Source of the DNA: Roseiterribacter gracilis
Lineage (GTDB): Bacteria; Pseudomonadota; Alphaproteobacteria; BOG-932; Roseiterribacteraceae
Assembly (NCBI GenBank): GCA_018332375.1
Contig: BOPV01000001.1
Coordinates: forward strand, 2,480,001 to 2,544,000
Reading direction: 5' to 3'
DNA: 64,000 nucleotides
The translations under genes were made by a program, and so were the position numbers. Below, one piece after another: positions 7,180 to 15,558 of this stretch; positions within the stretch are counted from its first letter, which is position 1; every line of letters starts with the position of its first letter. The notes beneath the pieces were generated by a model, which was given only the letters and a program-made list of their open reading frames with translations, ran no database searches and was not told where the DNA came from.

Positions 7180-9663
7180 ATGGCCCGCTCGGCCTTTCTT
7201 CCCGCTATCGCCCTCCTCGCCCTCGCGCCGGTCGCGAGCGCGCAGGTCGTGATTGGCGGCCCGGCCCCGACCACGCCGCCGGACGTGTCGGTCGATTTGT
7301 CGGCGCTGGATGCGTTGCGTCCGAACAAACCGACGCCGCTCGCACGCGCCACCTTCACGGCCCCATCCGCTGCGCTCCCGTCGCTGCCTGCACAGCTGGC
7401 ACCCGCCGCGCTTGCGGTTCGCCCCGCCGCGGTGTTGCGCCCGACCCTGCCATCTGCGCCCGAACGCACCGCCCTGGCACCGGTTGCGCCGGTCGAACGT
7501 GCCAGCCTGCCGTCGCTTGACCTCGCACGCGTGGCACCGCCGCGACTTGCAGCACCGTCGCTCGACCGTCCGGTTGCAGCGTCGCTGACCGTCCCGTCGC
7601 GCGTCGAACATGCGCCGATCGAAACCGGCTCTGCGTTGCGCGTGCCGGTCGGACTCGCCGCACCGACAGCGCCGGCGCTGCGCGACGCGCCGACTGTGCG
7701 CGCGAACGAGCCGCCGACGCTGACCACGCGGCTGCATTTGCAGCGCGCCGCGCTGCGTGCGCCCGATGCGACTCTTCCCGCTGCACCACCGGTGATTGCC
7801 GGCGCGACCGTCGCACCGTTCCAGCCGCGCTACGTGCTGGTGTCGCCGCGTCTTGAACGCCCGGTCGCGCCGTCACTCGACGCGCTGCCCAAACTTGATC
7901 GCACCGACGCGACGCCGGCCTTGCTGCGCGACGCAGTTCTGACCGCGCCCGATCCGCGTCCGGTCGACGCACCGCGCACGCTGGCCGATCGCGATGCGCC
8001 GAACTTGCAGACGCGTGCGCTGCAGGCACGCCTGACGCCGCCGTCACCCGGCACGCTCGCCGCACTGCCGAACCTGCAACCCGAAGCAGCACCGCGCTTC
8101 AACGCAGCCTTGGTTGCACCGCCGGCCGAGACCAGATTGCGCAGCGCAAGCCTGGCGATGATTGAGCCAGCGTCGTTGGCGACACTGCCGTTGATCGCGC
8201 CGCGCAACGCACCCGATCTCGACACGCCGGTGGTGCGCGCCTCGCTGCGCGCACCTGCTGTGTCGACGCCAAGCGCGCCGTCGCAACTTCCCAATCTCGC
8301 AGCACCGCAACTGAACGCGCGTCCGGTTCTGCTGTCGCCGCGTCTCGAAGCGCCGGCCCGGCAACTACCCGACGCGCCCCTGCAACTCGAACGGCAATCG
8401 CACGCCCCAGACCCGGTTGCACCGGCCGCCTTGTTTGCAGCGAGCGGCATCGTTGCGCCCGAGCCGCGCGCCGTGAACACGCCGCGCGATGTGGCGACGC
8501 GCGAAGCACCGTCGCTGACGGTCTCGCCCTATTTGCTGCGCGTATCGTTGCGCGCGCCGGTGGCCGAGCTGCCGCAACTGCGCACCCACGTCCAAGCCGA
8601 TGCAGCACCCCGCCTGACGACGCGGCTTGTCGCGCCGCATCTGGCCGCACCGCAGGCCGACGCGATCGAACGCGCTGCACCGATCGAAGCGGCGACGGTT
8701 TCGTTCGCGCTGCCGGTGCGCAGCGCAGCCAGCATCGTTCCGCCCGAACCGCGCCCGCTGATCGCGCAAGCGGTTCTGACCAACGCCGAACCGCCTGCGC
8801 TCCGCGCCAGCGAACGCGCACTGCCGGCCAATCTGCGCGCACCACAAACCGCACCGATCGATGCGGTGCAGGTGGTGAGCGCCGTGTCCGCGCCGCAGCT
8901 CGACAATCTGACGCGCGTGGTCGCACCGCAATTCGAACTGGCCGTGTTGCGCCCCTCAGCACCGCCGCCATTGCCGCCAAGCGTTGCACCGCAACTGGAA
9001 ACGCAGCGCGTACAGAACGCGGTGCTGCGCGAACCGCCGCCCTCGGCAGCAGCGTCGGTCACGCCGGTGATCAACGAACGTCTTGCCTTCGTTGCCAGCG
9101 AACCGCCGCCGCCGGCCGCATTGGGACCGACGCCGAAAATTCCGGCGCCGCGCACGACACCGCAATCGTCGACGCCGACAACGAAAGTGCCGCCCAAGCC
9201 CGGCCAGATGGATGGCACCGCACCGCCAGCGCATGCAGCGCAGCCCGCCGATCCGAATCCGGTGGCACCGCAAGCCACGCCTGCACCCAACATCGCTGCG
9301 CCCGACGGAAGCAACAAATCCAGCGTGTCGCCGTCTGCGCCGGAAAAAGGCGAACGCAGCGCGGTGCGTTTGCAATTCAGCACCGACGCGACGGTTTTGC
9401 CGTCCGATGTCGAACGTTCGCTGGCGCCGGTGTTGAACACGCTCAAAGCCACGCCCAAGGCGCGCATCATTCTGCGCGGCTACGCCGCCGCGTCGGACGA
9501 CTCTGCCGGCCGCGCCAAGCGCATCGCACTGACCCGCGCGTTAGAGCTGCGCAACTTCTTCATCGCGCACGGCATTGACGGTGCGCGGATCGACGTGCGC
9601 GCGCTGGGCGCGCCCGACGACAACAGCACCGCCGACCGCGTCGATATCGGCCTTCTCGAGTAG
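7180..9663 (+). CDS. Very long Ala/Pro-rich secreted protein with C-terminal OmpA-like domain
   Basis: 827 residues from ATG 7180; a GTG at 7132 is possible but ATG gives a clean signal peptide (ARSAFLPAIALLALAPVASA). From ~25 to ~720 the chain is a low-complexity array dominated by Ala, Pro, Leu, Arg, Val and Thr, with loosely repeated pieces such as RASLRAP, LPxLxxxxAPRL and VLLSPRLEAPA, and very few Gly or aromatic residues. After a Pro-rich linker, the last ~110 residues (RLQFSTDATVLPSDVERSL onward) form an OmpA/MotB-like domain, although the usual GHTD is degenerate (RGYAAAS). Seven bases separate it from the channel gene. A periplasm-spanning tether that binds peptidoglycan is an inference. 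Confidence 0.7.
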   Translation: MARSAFLPAIALLALAPVASAQVVIGGPAPTTPPDVSVDLSALDALRPNKPTPLARATFTAPSAALPSLPAQLAPAALAVRPAAVLRPTLPSAPERTALAPVAPVERASLPSLDLARVAPPRLAAPSLDRPVAASLTVPSRVEHAPIETGSALRVPVGLAAPTAPALRDAPTVRANEPPTLTTRLHLQRAALRAPDATLPAAPPVIAGATVAPFQPRYVLVSPRLERPVAPSLDALPKLDRTDATPALLRDAVLTAPDPRPVDAPRTLADRDAPNLQTRALQARLTPPSPGTLAALPNLQPEAAPRFNAALVAPPAETRLRSASLAMIEPASLATLPLIAPRNAPDLDTPVVRASLRAPAVSTPSAPSQLPNLAAPQLNARPVLLSPRLEAPARQLPDAPLQLERQSHAPDPVAPAALFAASGIVAPEPRAVNTPRDVATREAPSLTVSPYLLRVSLRAPVAELPQLRTHVQADAAPRLTTRLVAPHLAAPQADAIERAAPIEAATVSFALPVRSAASIVPPEPRPLIAQAVLTNAEPPALRASERALPANLRAPQTAPIDAVQVVSAVSAPQLDNLTRVVAPQFELAVLRPSAPPPLPPSVAPQLETQRVQNAVLREPPPSAAASVTPVINERLAFVASEPPPPAALGPTPKIPAPRTTPQSSTPTTKVPPKPGQMDGTAPPAHAAQPADPNPVAPQATPAPNIAAPDGSNKSSVSPSAPEKGERSAVRLQFSTDATVLPSDVERSLAPVLNTLKATPKARIILRGYAAASDDSAGRAKRIALTRALELRNFFIAHGIDGARIDVRALGAPDDNSTADRVDIGLLE

Positions 9664-9669
9664 CGCCCA

Positions 9670-10557
9670 ATGTCACGCCTGAATCGCTACCTGACTCGTA
9701 TGGCGTTGTTCCTCGCGGTGGTCGGTGCGGTTGCAGTTCTGACCTTTCCGGTGTGGTTTCCGGCCTTCATGGCCAACCCGGTTCTGAACGGCGTCATCAT
9801 CGGCGTTCTGGTGTTCGGCTGCCTCTACGTCATCCGGCAGACGACACGCCTCAAAACCGAAATCGACTGGGTGCGCGCGGTGCAGAGAGATCGCCGCGCC
9901 GCGATCGAACTCGACGAGCCGCCACTGATCGGTGCGTTGGCGCGCATGATGGCGGATCGCAGCGGCCAACCGCTCAGCCTGTCGCCGATCGCAATCCGCT
10001 CGGTGCTCGACGGTATCGCCACGCGCTTGGATGAAACGCGCGAGATTTCCCGCTACTTCGTCAGCCTGCTGATCTTTCTCGGACTGCTCGGCACGTTCTG
10101 GGGGTTGCTCAAAACCGTCGGATCGGTCGGCGGCGTGATCAGCACGCTGACCTTGGGCGGTGACTCGGCGGCGATGTTCCAGAATTTGAAAGAAGGCCTG
10201 ACCGCGCCACTCGCCGGCATGGGCACCGCTTTTTCCGCATCGCTGTTCGGTCTCGCCGGTTCGTTGATCCTGGGCTTTCTCGATCTGCAGACGGGGCAAG
10301 CGCAGAATCACTTCTTCATCGATCTCGAAGACTGGCTGTCATCGTCGGCGCGGCTGGTGCGTGGTGCCGCCAGCGACGGCGGCGAAGTCAGCGGCGGCGC
10401 TTACATGCAGACCTTGCTGGAACAGACCGCCGACACCGGACCGGCGATGCTGGCCGCACTGGAACGAATTCATGCCGAGCTGGTGCAGAACCGCGCCGAA
10501 CTGCAACGGTTGACGCGCACGATCGCGCAGATCGCCGAGCGGGAACAGAATAGCTGA
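9670..10557 (+). CDS. MotA/TolQ/ExbB-like proton channel protein
   Basis: 295 residues with two N-terminal membrane segments (~10-30 and ~37-55). A cytoplasmic domain follows, then two more long hydrophobic segments, RYFVSLLIFLGLLGTFWGLL (~129-148) and TAFSASLFGLAGSLILGFL (~188-207). The GLLGTFWGL and GLTAPLAGMGTAFSASLFGL sequences are the core of the MotA/TolQ/ExbB family. The C-terminal ~60 residues are predicted helical. It probably forms the pentameric inner-membrane ring of a proton-driven motor whose partner is the coupled MotB-like gene (stop and start share one base). It is not placed with flagellar, Tol or TonB genes, so the work it drives is unknown. Confidence 0.78.
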   Translation: MSRLNRYLTRMALFLAVVGAVAVLTFPVWFPAFMANPVLNGVIIGVLVFGCLYVIRQTTRLKTEIDWVRAVQRDRRAAIELDEPPLIGALARMMADRSGQPLSLSPIAIRSVLDGIATRLDETREISRYFVSLLIFLGLLGTFWGLLKTVGSVGGVISTLTLGGDSAAMFQNLKEGLTAPLAGMGTAFSASLFGLAGSLILGFLDLQTGQAQNHFFIDLEDWLSSSARLVRGAASDGGEVSGGAYMQTLLEQTADTGPAMLAALERIHAELVQNRAELQRLTRTIAQIAEREQNS

Positions 10558-11465
10558 TGCTTTCACGGCGCGGCCGGCGCGAGCAGATCGACGCGTGGCC
10601 CGGTTGGGTCGATGCGCTGTCGTCGCTCGTCATCGTCGTCATTTTCGTGCTGATGGTGTTCGTGGTCGGGCAGGTGTTTCTGCAATCGACCCTGGTCAGC
10701 AAAGACAAATCGCTGGCCGAACTCAGCGCCAAACTCGCCGAGCTAAATCGCGCGCTGGGCATCCAGGCCGGCACGCTGGCCGAACAAAAACAAACCATCG
10801 CCAGCCTCACGGCTGAACGCGACGCAGCCGTCGCGACGAAAACCAACGAAGTTCAGACGCTGCAAGAGCAGATCGCCGCACTGGAAGAACAGTTGAAACG
10901 CATCAACGATGCGCTGGGCTTGGCGCAAGCGTCGAAAGACGAACAGGAACTGAAGCTGCAGGATCTGACCAAGCGGCTGAACGAATTGCTGGCCGGCCGC
11001 ATGGAAGAAATGGCGCGCTATCGTTCGGAATTCTTCGGACGGCTGCGCGCGGTGCTGGGCGACCGTCCCGACGTGCGCATCGTTGGCGACCGCTTCGTCT
11101 TTCAAAGCGAAGTGTTGTTTCCGTCGGGCTCGGCGACGTTGCAGGAGGGCGGCAAAGGACAGCTCGCCTCGCTCGCCAAAACGCTGCTGGAAATTGCAGC
11201 CAAGATTCCGCCGGGGCTGAACTGGATTCTGCGCGTCGACGGCCACACCGACCGCCGCCCCATTCGCACATCGGAATTTCCCAGCAACTGGGCGCTGTCG
11301 ACCGCGCGCGGCGTCGCCGTCGTGCAATTCCTGATCGAACAGGGCGTACCGCCAGAGCGATTGGCGGCAACGGGCTTTGGGGAATTCCAGCCGATCGAGG
11401 CCGGCAGCGACGAGAGCTCGCTGGCGAAGAATCGTCGGATCGAGCTGAAACTCGATCAGCGCTAA
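10557..11465 (+). CDS. MotB-like OmpA-family peptidoglycan-binding protein
   Basis: 302 residues. One N-terminal membrane helix (ALSSLVIVVIFVLMVFVVGQ, ~20-39) precedes a long coiled coil (~45-150, Leu/Glu/Lys/Gln heptads). An OmpA-like domain follows (~165-302) with LFPSGSATL, DGHTDRRPI, NWALSTARG and NRRIEL, which contact peptidoglycan. This is the stator-B plan of MotB. A plug or proton-path Asp is not obvious in the helix, although D19 lies at its start. It is coupled to the channel gene upstream and ends back-to-back with the convergent Hpt gene. Likely the second subunit of the same complex. Confidence 0.8.
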   Translation: MLSRRGRREQIDAWPGWVDALSSLVIVVIFVLMVFVVGQVFLQSTLVSKDKSLAELSAKLAELNRALGIQAGTLAEQKQTIASLTAERDAAVATKTNEVQTLQEQIAALEEQLKRINDALGLAQASKDEQELKLQDLTKRLNELLAGRMEEMARYRSEFFGRLRAVLGDRPDVRIVGDRFVFQSEVLFPSGSATLQEGGKGQLASLAKTLLEIAAKIPPGLNWILRVDGHTDRRPIRTSEFPSNWALSTARGVAVVQFLIEQGVPPERLAATGFGEFQPIEAGSDESSLAKNRRIELKLDQR

Positions 11466-12041
11466 TTAGAGCGGCGCGAACCGATCGAAATCGTCGTCGT
11501 CTTCGTCGTCTTCGGGCTGTTCGCCGCCGAGAATGCCTTTGAGGCTCGGCGTTGCGTTGATGACTTTCTCGCCCGCGGCCGAGACGCCTTTCAACAGCGC
11601 CTGTCCGGCACCCCCACCATCGCCGCGCATATTGTGCGCGATGATCACCTGCAAGGTGGAGACGTGGACTTCGATCACTTCCTTGAACGCGGGATGCTTC
11701 AAGGGCGGCCGATCGAGCAGCTTGAACAAGGACGCGGCAACGTCGGTGACGAGCGGATAGCCGAAGGTGGCGCCCTGGCCTTTCAGGTCGTGCGCCATCT
11801 TGGCGAGGGTGCGCACGTCCTTCTCGTCGAACTCGCCAGGCTTCTTTGCGGTGGCGTGCCAGAAGTCGGCCAGCATCGCGATCGAGGCGATCGACACTTG
11901 ATGGAATTCGGCTGCACGGCTTTTGACCACCGCTTCGGCGCGACCGAGCGCCTGTTCCTTGGTCATGGAATTCGGGCCAGCCGCCTTCGCCTTCAACTTG
12001 TGATTAGGCGGGATGATCTGGACCATCATCTTTTCAGACAT
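11466..12041 (-). CDS. Hpt-domain (histidine phosphotransfer) protein
   Basis: 191 residues. The segment LAKMAHDLKGQGATFGYPLV (~83-102) is an Hpt motif (H-x-L-K-G) whose His would carry phosphate, within a helical bundle. The C-terminus is acidic and disordered (EDDEDDDDFDRFAPL). It lies 76 bases downstream of a response regulator on the same strand, an arrangement frequent in Alphaproteobacteria, suggesting a phosphorelay pair. The cognate kinase is not in view. No start ambiguity: GGGAAG precedes ATG 12041. Confidence 0.75.
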   Translation of the reverse strand: MSEKMMVQIIPPNHKLKAKAAGPNSMTKEQALGRAEAVVKSRAAEFHQVSIASIAMLADFWHATAKKPGEFDEKDVRTLAKMAHDLKGQGATFGYPLVTDVAASLFKLLDRPPLKHPAFKEVIEVHVSTLQVIIAHNMRGDGGGAGQALLKGVSAAGEKVINATPSLKGILGGEQPEDDEDDDDFDRFAPL

Positions 12042-12117
12042 CGTTTCTTCCCGCCTTGCGCACTTCGCAGCCGTCGCACCGTAGAAACAAATCAGTTACG
12101 CAAAACTTAGCCTGGCC

Positions 12118-12663
12118 TTATGCGCCTGGCCGGAAGGCGGTCCTCTTGGCGCGGCGGTCCGGCCCTTCGTAGCTCGGATTGTTGAATCGGCGGCGATCCG
12201 GGCCCGTGTAGCGCGGGCTGCGGATGAAGGCGCGCGGATATTCGATGGTCGCGATCAAGCGCTGATACAGCTTGCCGGCCGAGAAAGGCTTGGCGAGCAT
12301 TTCGGTAATGCCGGCGTCGCGCGCGGCCAGAACGCGATGGGCTTCGGTGTAGCCGGTCATCATGATGATCGGCAGCATCGGGTTGGGAACGTCGGTTGCC
12401 GCACGCAGCATGCGCGTCAGCTCGAATCCGTCGACGGGCTCCATCACCCAGTCGCAAATCAGAATATCGATCCAGGTTTGCCGCAGAATGGTCAGCGCTG
12501 CGCCACCCTCAGCCGACTCATGTACCTGGCCCACACCAAAGGCGTGCAGCATGTCGCGCACGAGGCGCCGCATATGCAGGTTGTCGTCGACCACGAGGAT
12601 CGCGAGCTTGGAAAGGTCGTAGCGGTCCTGCGCCGCTGCCGCCTTCGGCTCGACTTTTGCCAT
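12118..12663 (-). CDS. CheY-like response regulator with GPDRR tail
   Basis: 181 residues. The receiver domain (~20-140) has the acidic pair in ILVVDDNLHMRR, the phospho-acceptor Asp in ILICDWVMEP (D~72), Thr in IIMMTGYTE and Lys in EMLAKPFS. There is no DNA-binding output domain. The ~40-residue tail carries two copies of a Y-x-GPDRR motif (YTGPDRRRF, YEGPDRRAK), a short sequence often seen in alphaproteobacterial receiver proteins and of unclear role. It is transcribed with the Hpt gene that follows. Probably a phosphorelay intermediate or a protein-protein output regulator. Confidence 0.85.
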   Translation of the reverse strand: MAKVEPKAAAAQDRYDLSKLAILVVDDNLHMRRLVRDMLHAFGVGQVHESAEGGAALTILRQTWIDILICDWVMEPVDGFELTRMLRAATDVPNPMLPIIMMTGYTEAHRVLAARDAGITEMLAKPFSAGKLYQRLIATIEYPRAFIRSPRYTGPDRRRFNNPSYEGPDRRAKRTAFRPGA

Positions 12664-12762
12664 TCTGGTCCTCGAGTCCCCCTGCCCGCGGATTGGGCGT
12701 GTCGATTTTGACGGACCAGGGCTGAAGATTCAACCAAGCAGGTCGCTAACCCGCTGGCGAAT

Positions 12763-14574
12763 CTACTGCACGATCCCCGCGCCAGTGTCGAATTGCAGAG
12801 CCGCCAGCCGGCTGTAAAGCCCGTTCATGCGGACCAGGTCGGTATGCACACCGACTTCAACGAGCTTTCCATGATCCAGCACGATGATTCGGTCGGCGCT
12901 TTGAATGGTCGAAAGCCGGTGCGCGATGACCAAGGTCGTGCGTCCCCGCATCAGTGTTTCCAACGCCTGATGCACCGCGCGTTCGCTTTCCGAATCGAGC
13001 GCCGAGGTGGCTTCGTCGAGCAGCAGCACGGCGGGATCGCGCAGAATCGCACGCGCGATCGCAATCCGTTGCTTCTGGCCGCCTGATAGCCGAACGCCGC
13101 GCTCGCCGAGGAACGTGCTGTAGCCTTCCGGCAAAGCACGCAGGAATTCGTCGGCATGCGCCGCGCGTGCTGCGGCAAGCACCGCCTCGTCGGTCGCGTC
13201 GGGCCGGCCGTAGCGGATATTGGTCCACGCGTCGGCGGAGAAGACGACCGGATCCTGCGGCACGATCGCAAGCCGCGAACGCACATCGTGCGGATCGGCG
13301 TCGCGCACATCGACGCCATCGAGCAACACGCGGCCGGATTGCGGATCATAGAAGCGCAACAGCAATTGCAGCACCGTGCTTTTGCCGGCGCCGCTGGGAC
13401 CGACCAGCGCAACCGTCTCACCGCGTGCGACGTGGAACGACAAATGTTCGAGCGCCGGCAGATCGGGGCGCGACGGATAGCGGAACGACACGTCGTCGAA
13501 CGCGACCGTACCGATCGCGGGCACCGGCAGCACATGCGGGGCCGCCGGCGCACGAATACTGGGCTCCGTAGCAAGCAATTCGAACAGGCGATCGGTGGCG
13601 CCTGCAGCCCGCTGCAGGTCGGTTGCGACCTCGGATAGAGCCCCGACAGCGCCCGCCACAAGGCCGGAATAGAAGATGAAAGCGAACAGATCGCCGCCGG
13701 TGATACGACCGGCAACGACGTCGTGCCCGCCGCGCCACAGCAGCAATCCGATGGCGCCGAACACGATCAGAATCACGAACGCGTTCAGCCCCGCGCGCGA
13801 CAGTGCATAGCGCGTTGCGGCGTCGAACGTGGCGGTCACGACGCGCGCAAAGTTGCGGCTTGCATGCGGCTCGTGTCCGAACGCCTGCACGGTGCGGATC
13901 GCGCCCAGCGATTCTTCCACCGCACCGCCGAGATCGGCGATTCGATCCTGCAAGGCGCGCGATTGTTTGCGCACGCGCCGGCCCAGCACGACGATCGATC
14001 CGACGACGATCGGCACGGCGAGCAACGCGAACAACGTCAAACGCGGACTGGTTGCGAGCAGCATGACGATGCCGCCGGTCAAAATCAGCCCGTTGCGCAA
14101 CGCGATCGGCAGCGCGGTCGACACGACCGACTGCAGCAACGTCGTGTCGGCGGTCAGCTGCGCGACCAACGAGCCCGCTTTGGCAGTCTCAAAATAAAAT
14201 GTGTCGAGCGTCAGCGCGTGATCGAACGCCGCTTTGCGCAGATCGGCGACGACGCGTTCGCCGAGCCAAGTCACCAGATAGAAACGCGCGAAGGATGCGA
14301 CCGCGATCAGCGCGACCAGCCCGACCCCAGCCAGTAAGACATCGTCCAGGACCGAGGCATCGCCCCCCGTGAAGCCGCGATCGACCAGCCGGCGCAGGAC
14401 CAGGCCGAAGACCAGCGAGGTCCCGGCGCTGACCGTCAGCGCCGCCAAGGCAGCGACCACCCGGCCGCGATAGGCGCGCAAGAAGGGCCAAAGCCTGGCC
14501 AAAGGCCGCAGATCACGGGATTTGGGGGCCGCGTTTTGGCGGTCGGCGGGGCTCGGTTCGCGAAAACGGCTCAC
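12763..14574 (-). CDS. ABC-type multidrug/lipid exporter (fused TMD-NBD, MsbA-like)
   Basis: 603 residues, a half-transporter that would work as a homodimer in the inner membrane. Six membrane helices occupy ~35-330. The nucleotide-binding domain follows with Walker A VALVGPSGAGKSTV (~395), Q-loop VPQDPVVF, signature VRLSGGQKQRIAIARA, Walker B VLLLDEATSALD and the H-loop VIAHRLST. Close relatives are annotated as MsbA, LmrA or a generic multidrug exporter; the substrate cannot be read from sequence. The gene stands alone between the response regulator and rpmE, which is divergent. Confidence 0.9.
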   Translation of the reverse strand: MSRFREPSPADRQNAAPKSRDLRPLARLWPFLRAYRGRVVAALAALTVSAGTSLVFGLVLRRLVDRGFTGGDASVLDDVLLAGVGLVALIAVASFARFYLVTWLGERVVADLRKAAFDHALTLDTFYFETAKAGSLVAQLTADTTLLQSVVSTALPIALRNGLILTGGIVMLLATSPRLTLFALLAVPIVVGSIVVLGRRVRKQSRALQDRIADLGGAVEESLGAIRTVQAFGHEPHASRNFARVVTATFDAATRYALSRAGLNAFVILIVFGAIGLLLWRGGHDVVAGRITGGDLFAFIFYSGLVAGAVGALSEVATDLQRAAGATDRLFELLATEPSIRAPAAPHVLPVPAIGTVAFDDVSFRYPSRPDLPALEHLSFHVARGETVALVGPSGAGKSTVLQLLLRFYDPQSGRVLLDGVDVRDADPHDVRSRLAIVPQDPVVFSADAWTNIRYGRPDATDEAVLAAARAAHADEFLRALPEGYSTFLGERGVRLSGGQKQRIAIARAILRDPAVLLLDEATSALDSESERAVHQALETLMRGRTTLVIAHRLSTIQSADRIIVLDHGKLVEVGVHTDLVRMNGLYSRLAALQFDTGAGIVQ

Positions 14575-14664
14575 GGGGTCAGGCGCACCAGCATTGCTCG
14601 CGTGTTTGCTTGCGCGGCCGGGGCCAACACCCTATAAGGCGCGCTTCTTTTTGAGGACGTGGCG

Positions 14665-14901
14665 ATGAAAAAGGACATCCACCCGGATTACCACGAGATC
14701 AACGTGGTGATGACCGACGGCAGCACGTACCAGACGCGCAGCACGTACGGAAAGCCGGGCGACACGCTGCGTTTGGACGTGGACCCCAAGACCCACCCGG
14801 CTTGGACCGGCGGCCAGTCGCGCATGCTCGACCAAGGCGGCCAGCTGGCGCGCTTCAACAAGCGCTTCCAGAAGTTCGGCCTGAAGTCGGGTCAGGAATA
14901 A
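14665..14901 (+). CDS. rpmE: 50S ribosomal protein L31
   Basis: 78 residues from ATG 14665. A GAGG at 14653-14656 sits at proper distance for this ATG, not for the GTG at 14659. The sequence [20 protein letters not shown] is canonical, but the zinc-binding cysteines of the C+ form are absent, so this is the zinc-independent type. It is part of the large ribosomal subunit near the central protuberance. A strong bidirectional terminator follows. Confidence 0.95.
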   Translation: MKKDIHPDYHEINVVMTDGSTYQTRSTYGKPGDTLRLDVDPKTHPAWTGGQSRMLDQGGQLARFNKRFQKFGLKSGQE

Positions 14902-14915
14902 AGGCCTTCGGGCCG

Positions 14916-14936
14916 ACCGCCGACCTCGTCGGCGGT
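14916..14936. repeat. Hairpin downstream of rpmE
   Basis: ACCGCCGAC, three-base loop CTC, GTCGGCGGT: a perfect nine-base stem just after the rpmE stop and ahead of the terminator. No T-run follows, so it is more likely an mRNA-end stabilising hairpin or part of a compound terminator. Confidence 0.5.
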
Positions 14937-14942
14937 GCACAG

Positions 14943-14977
14943 AAAAAGCTGATCGGCCGTCGCCGGTCAGCTTTTTT
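14943..14977. terminator. Bidirectional rho-independent terminator (rpmE / rcdA)
   Basis: The stem AAAAAGCTGA / TCAGCTTTTTT encloses a GC-rich loop. Runs of A on one side and T on the other allow it to serve both rpmE and the convergent rcdA gene. Confidence 0.8.
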
Positions 14978-14982
14978 GTTGG

Positions 14983-15453
14983 CTATGCCGCTAGGCGCCG
15001 CCACTCCGCGTCGAGCCGCCGCACCCGGTCATAGATCGACCAGGACCGGTTCAGCAGATCGACCAGCTCGGCCGGCAGTTCCTCCGCCGATTCAATCTTG
15101 GGGCTGACCGTGCTCGGACCGCCGCCGATCCGGTGCGCCGGGTCGCGTAGCGACGTCTTTTCCATTTCACCCATCGCGGCTGCTTTTTCCGTCAGCAGCC
15201 AGGCGACGACCTGGGTCAGGCGCGCGGTCACGCGCAACGCTTCGCCGCTGATCCGCATACTCAGCATCGGCTCGGCTTGCTTCAAATGCGCCTGCTGCCG
15301 GTCGCGCACATAGTCGCGAGTCGCCAAGGCCAGATCGATTGCTTCGCGGTAGGTACGTTCGACGATGCGGTCGCGCAGCGACAAAACGCGTCCCTCACGT
15401 TGCACAAATTCGGTGCGCGGGCGGGGCTTGAACGGGGCGGGGTCGGTCTCCAT
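14983..15453 (-). CDS. rcdA: RcdA/DUF1465 family protein (regulator of CtrA degradation)
   Basis: 156 residues from ATG 15453, preceded by AGAGGG; a longer frame to 15513 lacks a ribosome site. The conserved helical core REGRVLSLRDRIVERTYREA (~18-37) and the signature RVTARLTQVVAWLLTEKAA (~70-88) match DUF1465. In Caulobacter this family member is the adaptor RcdA, which helps deliver the cell-cycle regulator CtrA to ClpXP. Presence of this gene is one of the best pointers to Alphaproteobacteria. Whether it does the same job here is inferred. It converges on rpmE. Confidence 0.8.
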   Translation of the reverse strand: METDPAPFKPRPRTEFVQREGRVLSLRDRIVERTYREAIDLALATRDYVRDRQQAHLKQAEPMLSMRISGEALRVTARLTQVVAWLLTEKAAAMGEMEKTSLRDPAHRIGGGPSTVSPKIESAEELPAELVDLLNRSWSIYDRVRRLDAEWRRLAA

Positions 15454-15533
15454 CTGCCCTCTAGAACCGGCGCCGCAAGGGCCTGTTCCACGACGAAACC
15501 GAGTTCGGCCCATCGGGCGGGCTCACCCAAATT

Positions 15534-15556
15534 GATATCGCTTGAAGGAGGATATC
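15534..15556 (+). promoter_or_regulatory. ROSE-like RNA thermometer hairpin upstream of hsp20
   Basis: The mRNA can form GATA / TATC closed around UCGCU (15538-15542) paired with AGGA (15549-15552), leaving a bulged G and a six-base loop. UYGCU opposite the Shine-Dalgarno, ending a few bases before the ATG at 15559, is the hallmark of ROSE elements that melt on heat shock. A GCCC-ATC-GGGC hairpin lies just upstream (~15508-15518), consistent with a multi-hairpin leader. Confidence 0.65.
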
Positions 15557-15558
15557 TG

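Noticed and set aside
7300-9300. CRISPR-like or tandem DNA repeat in the Ala/Pro-rich gene
   Set aside because: The repetition is at protein level, irregular, and without constant repeats and spacers in DNA.
9670-11465. Zorya-type defence (ZorA/ZorB) from the MotA/MotB-like pair
   Set aside because: No ZorC, ZorD or ZorE-like genes follow, the channel protein lacks the long C-terminal tail of ZorA, and the third gene is an Ala/Pro-rich OmpA-like protein.
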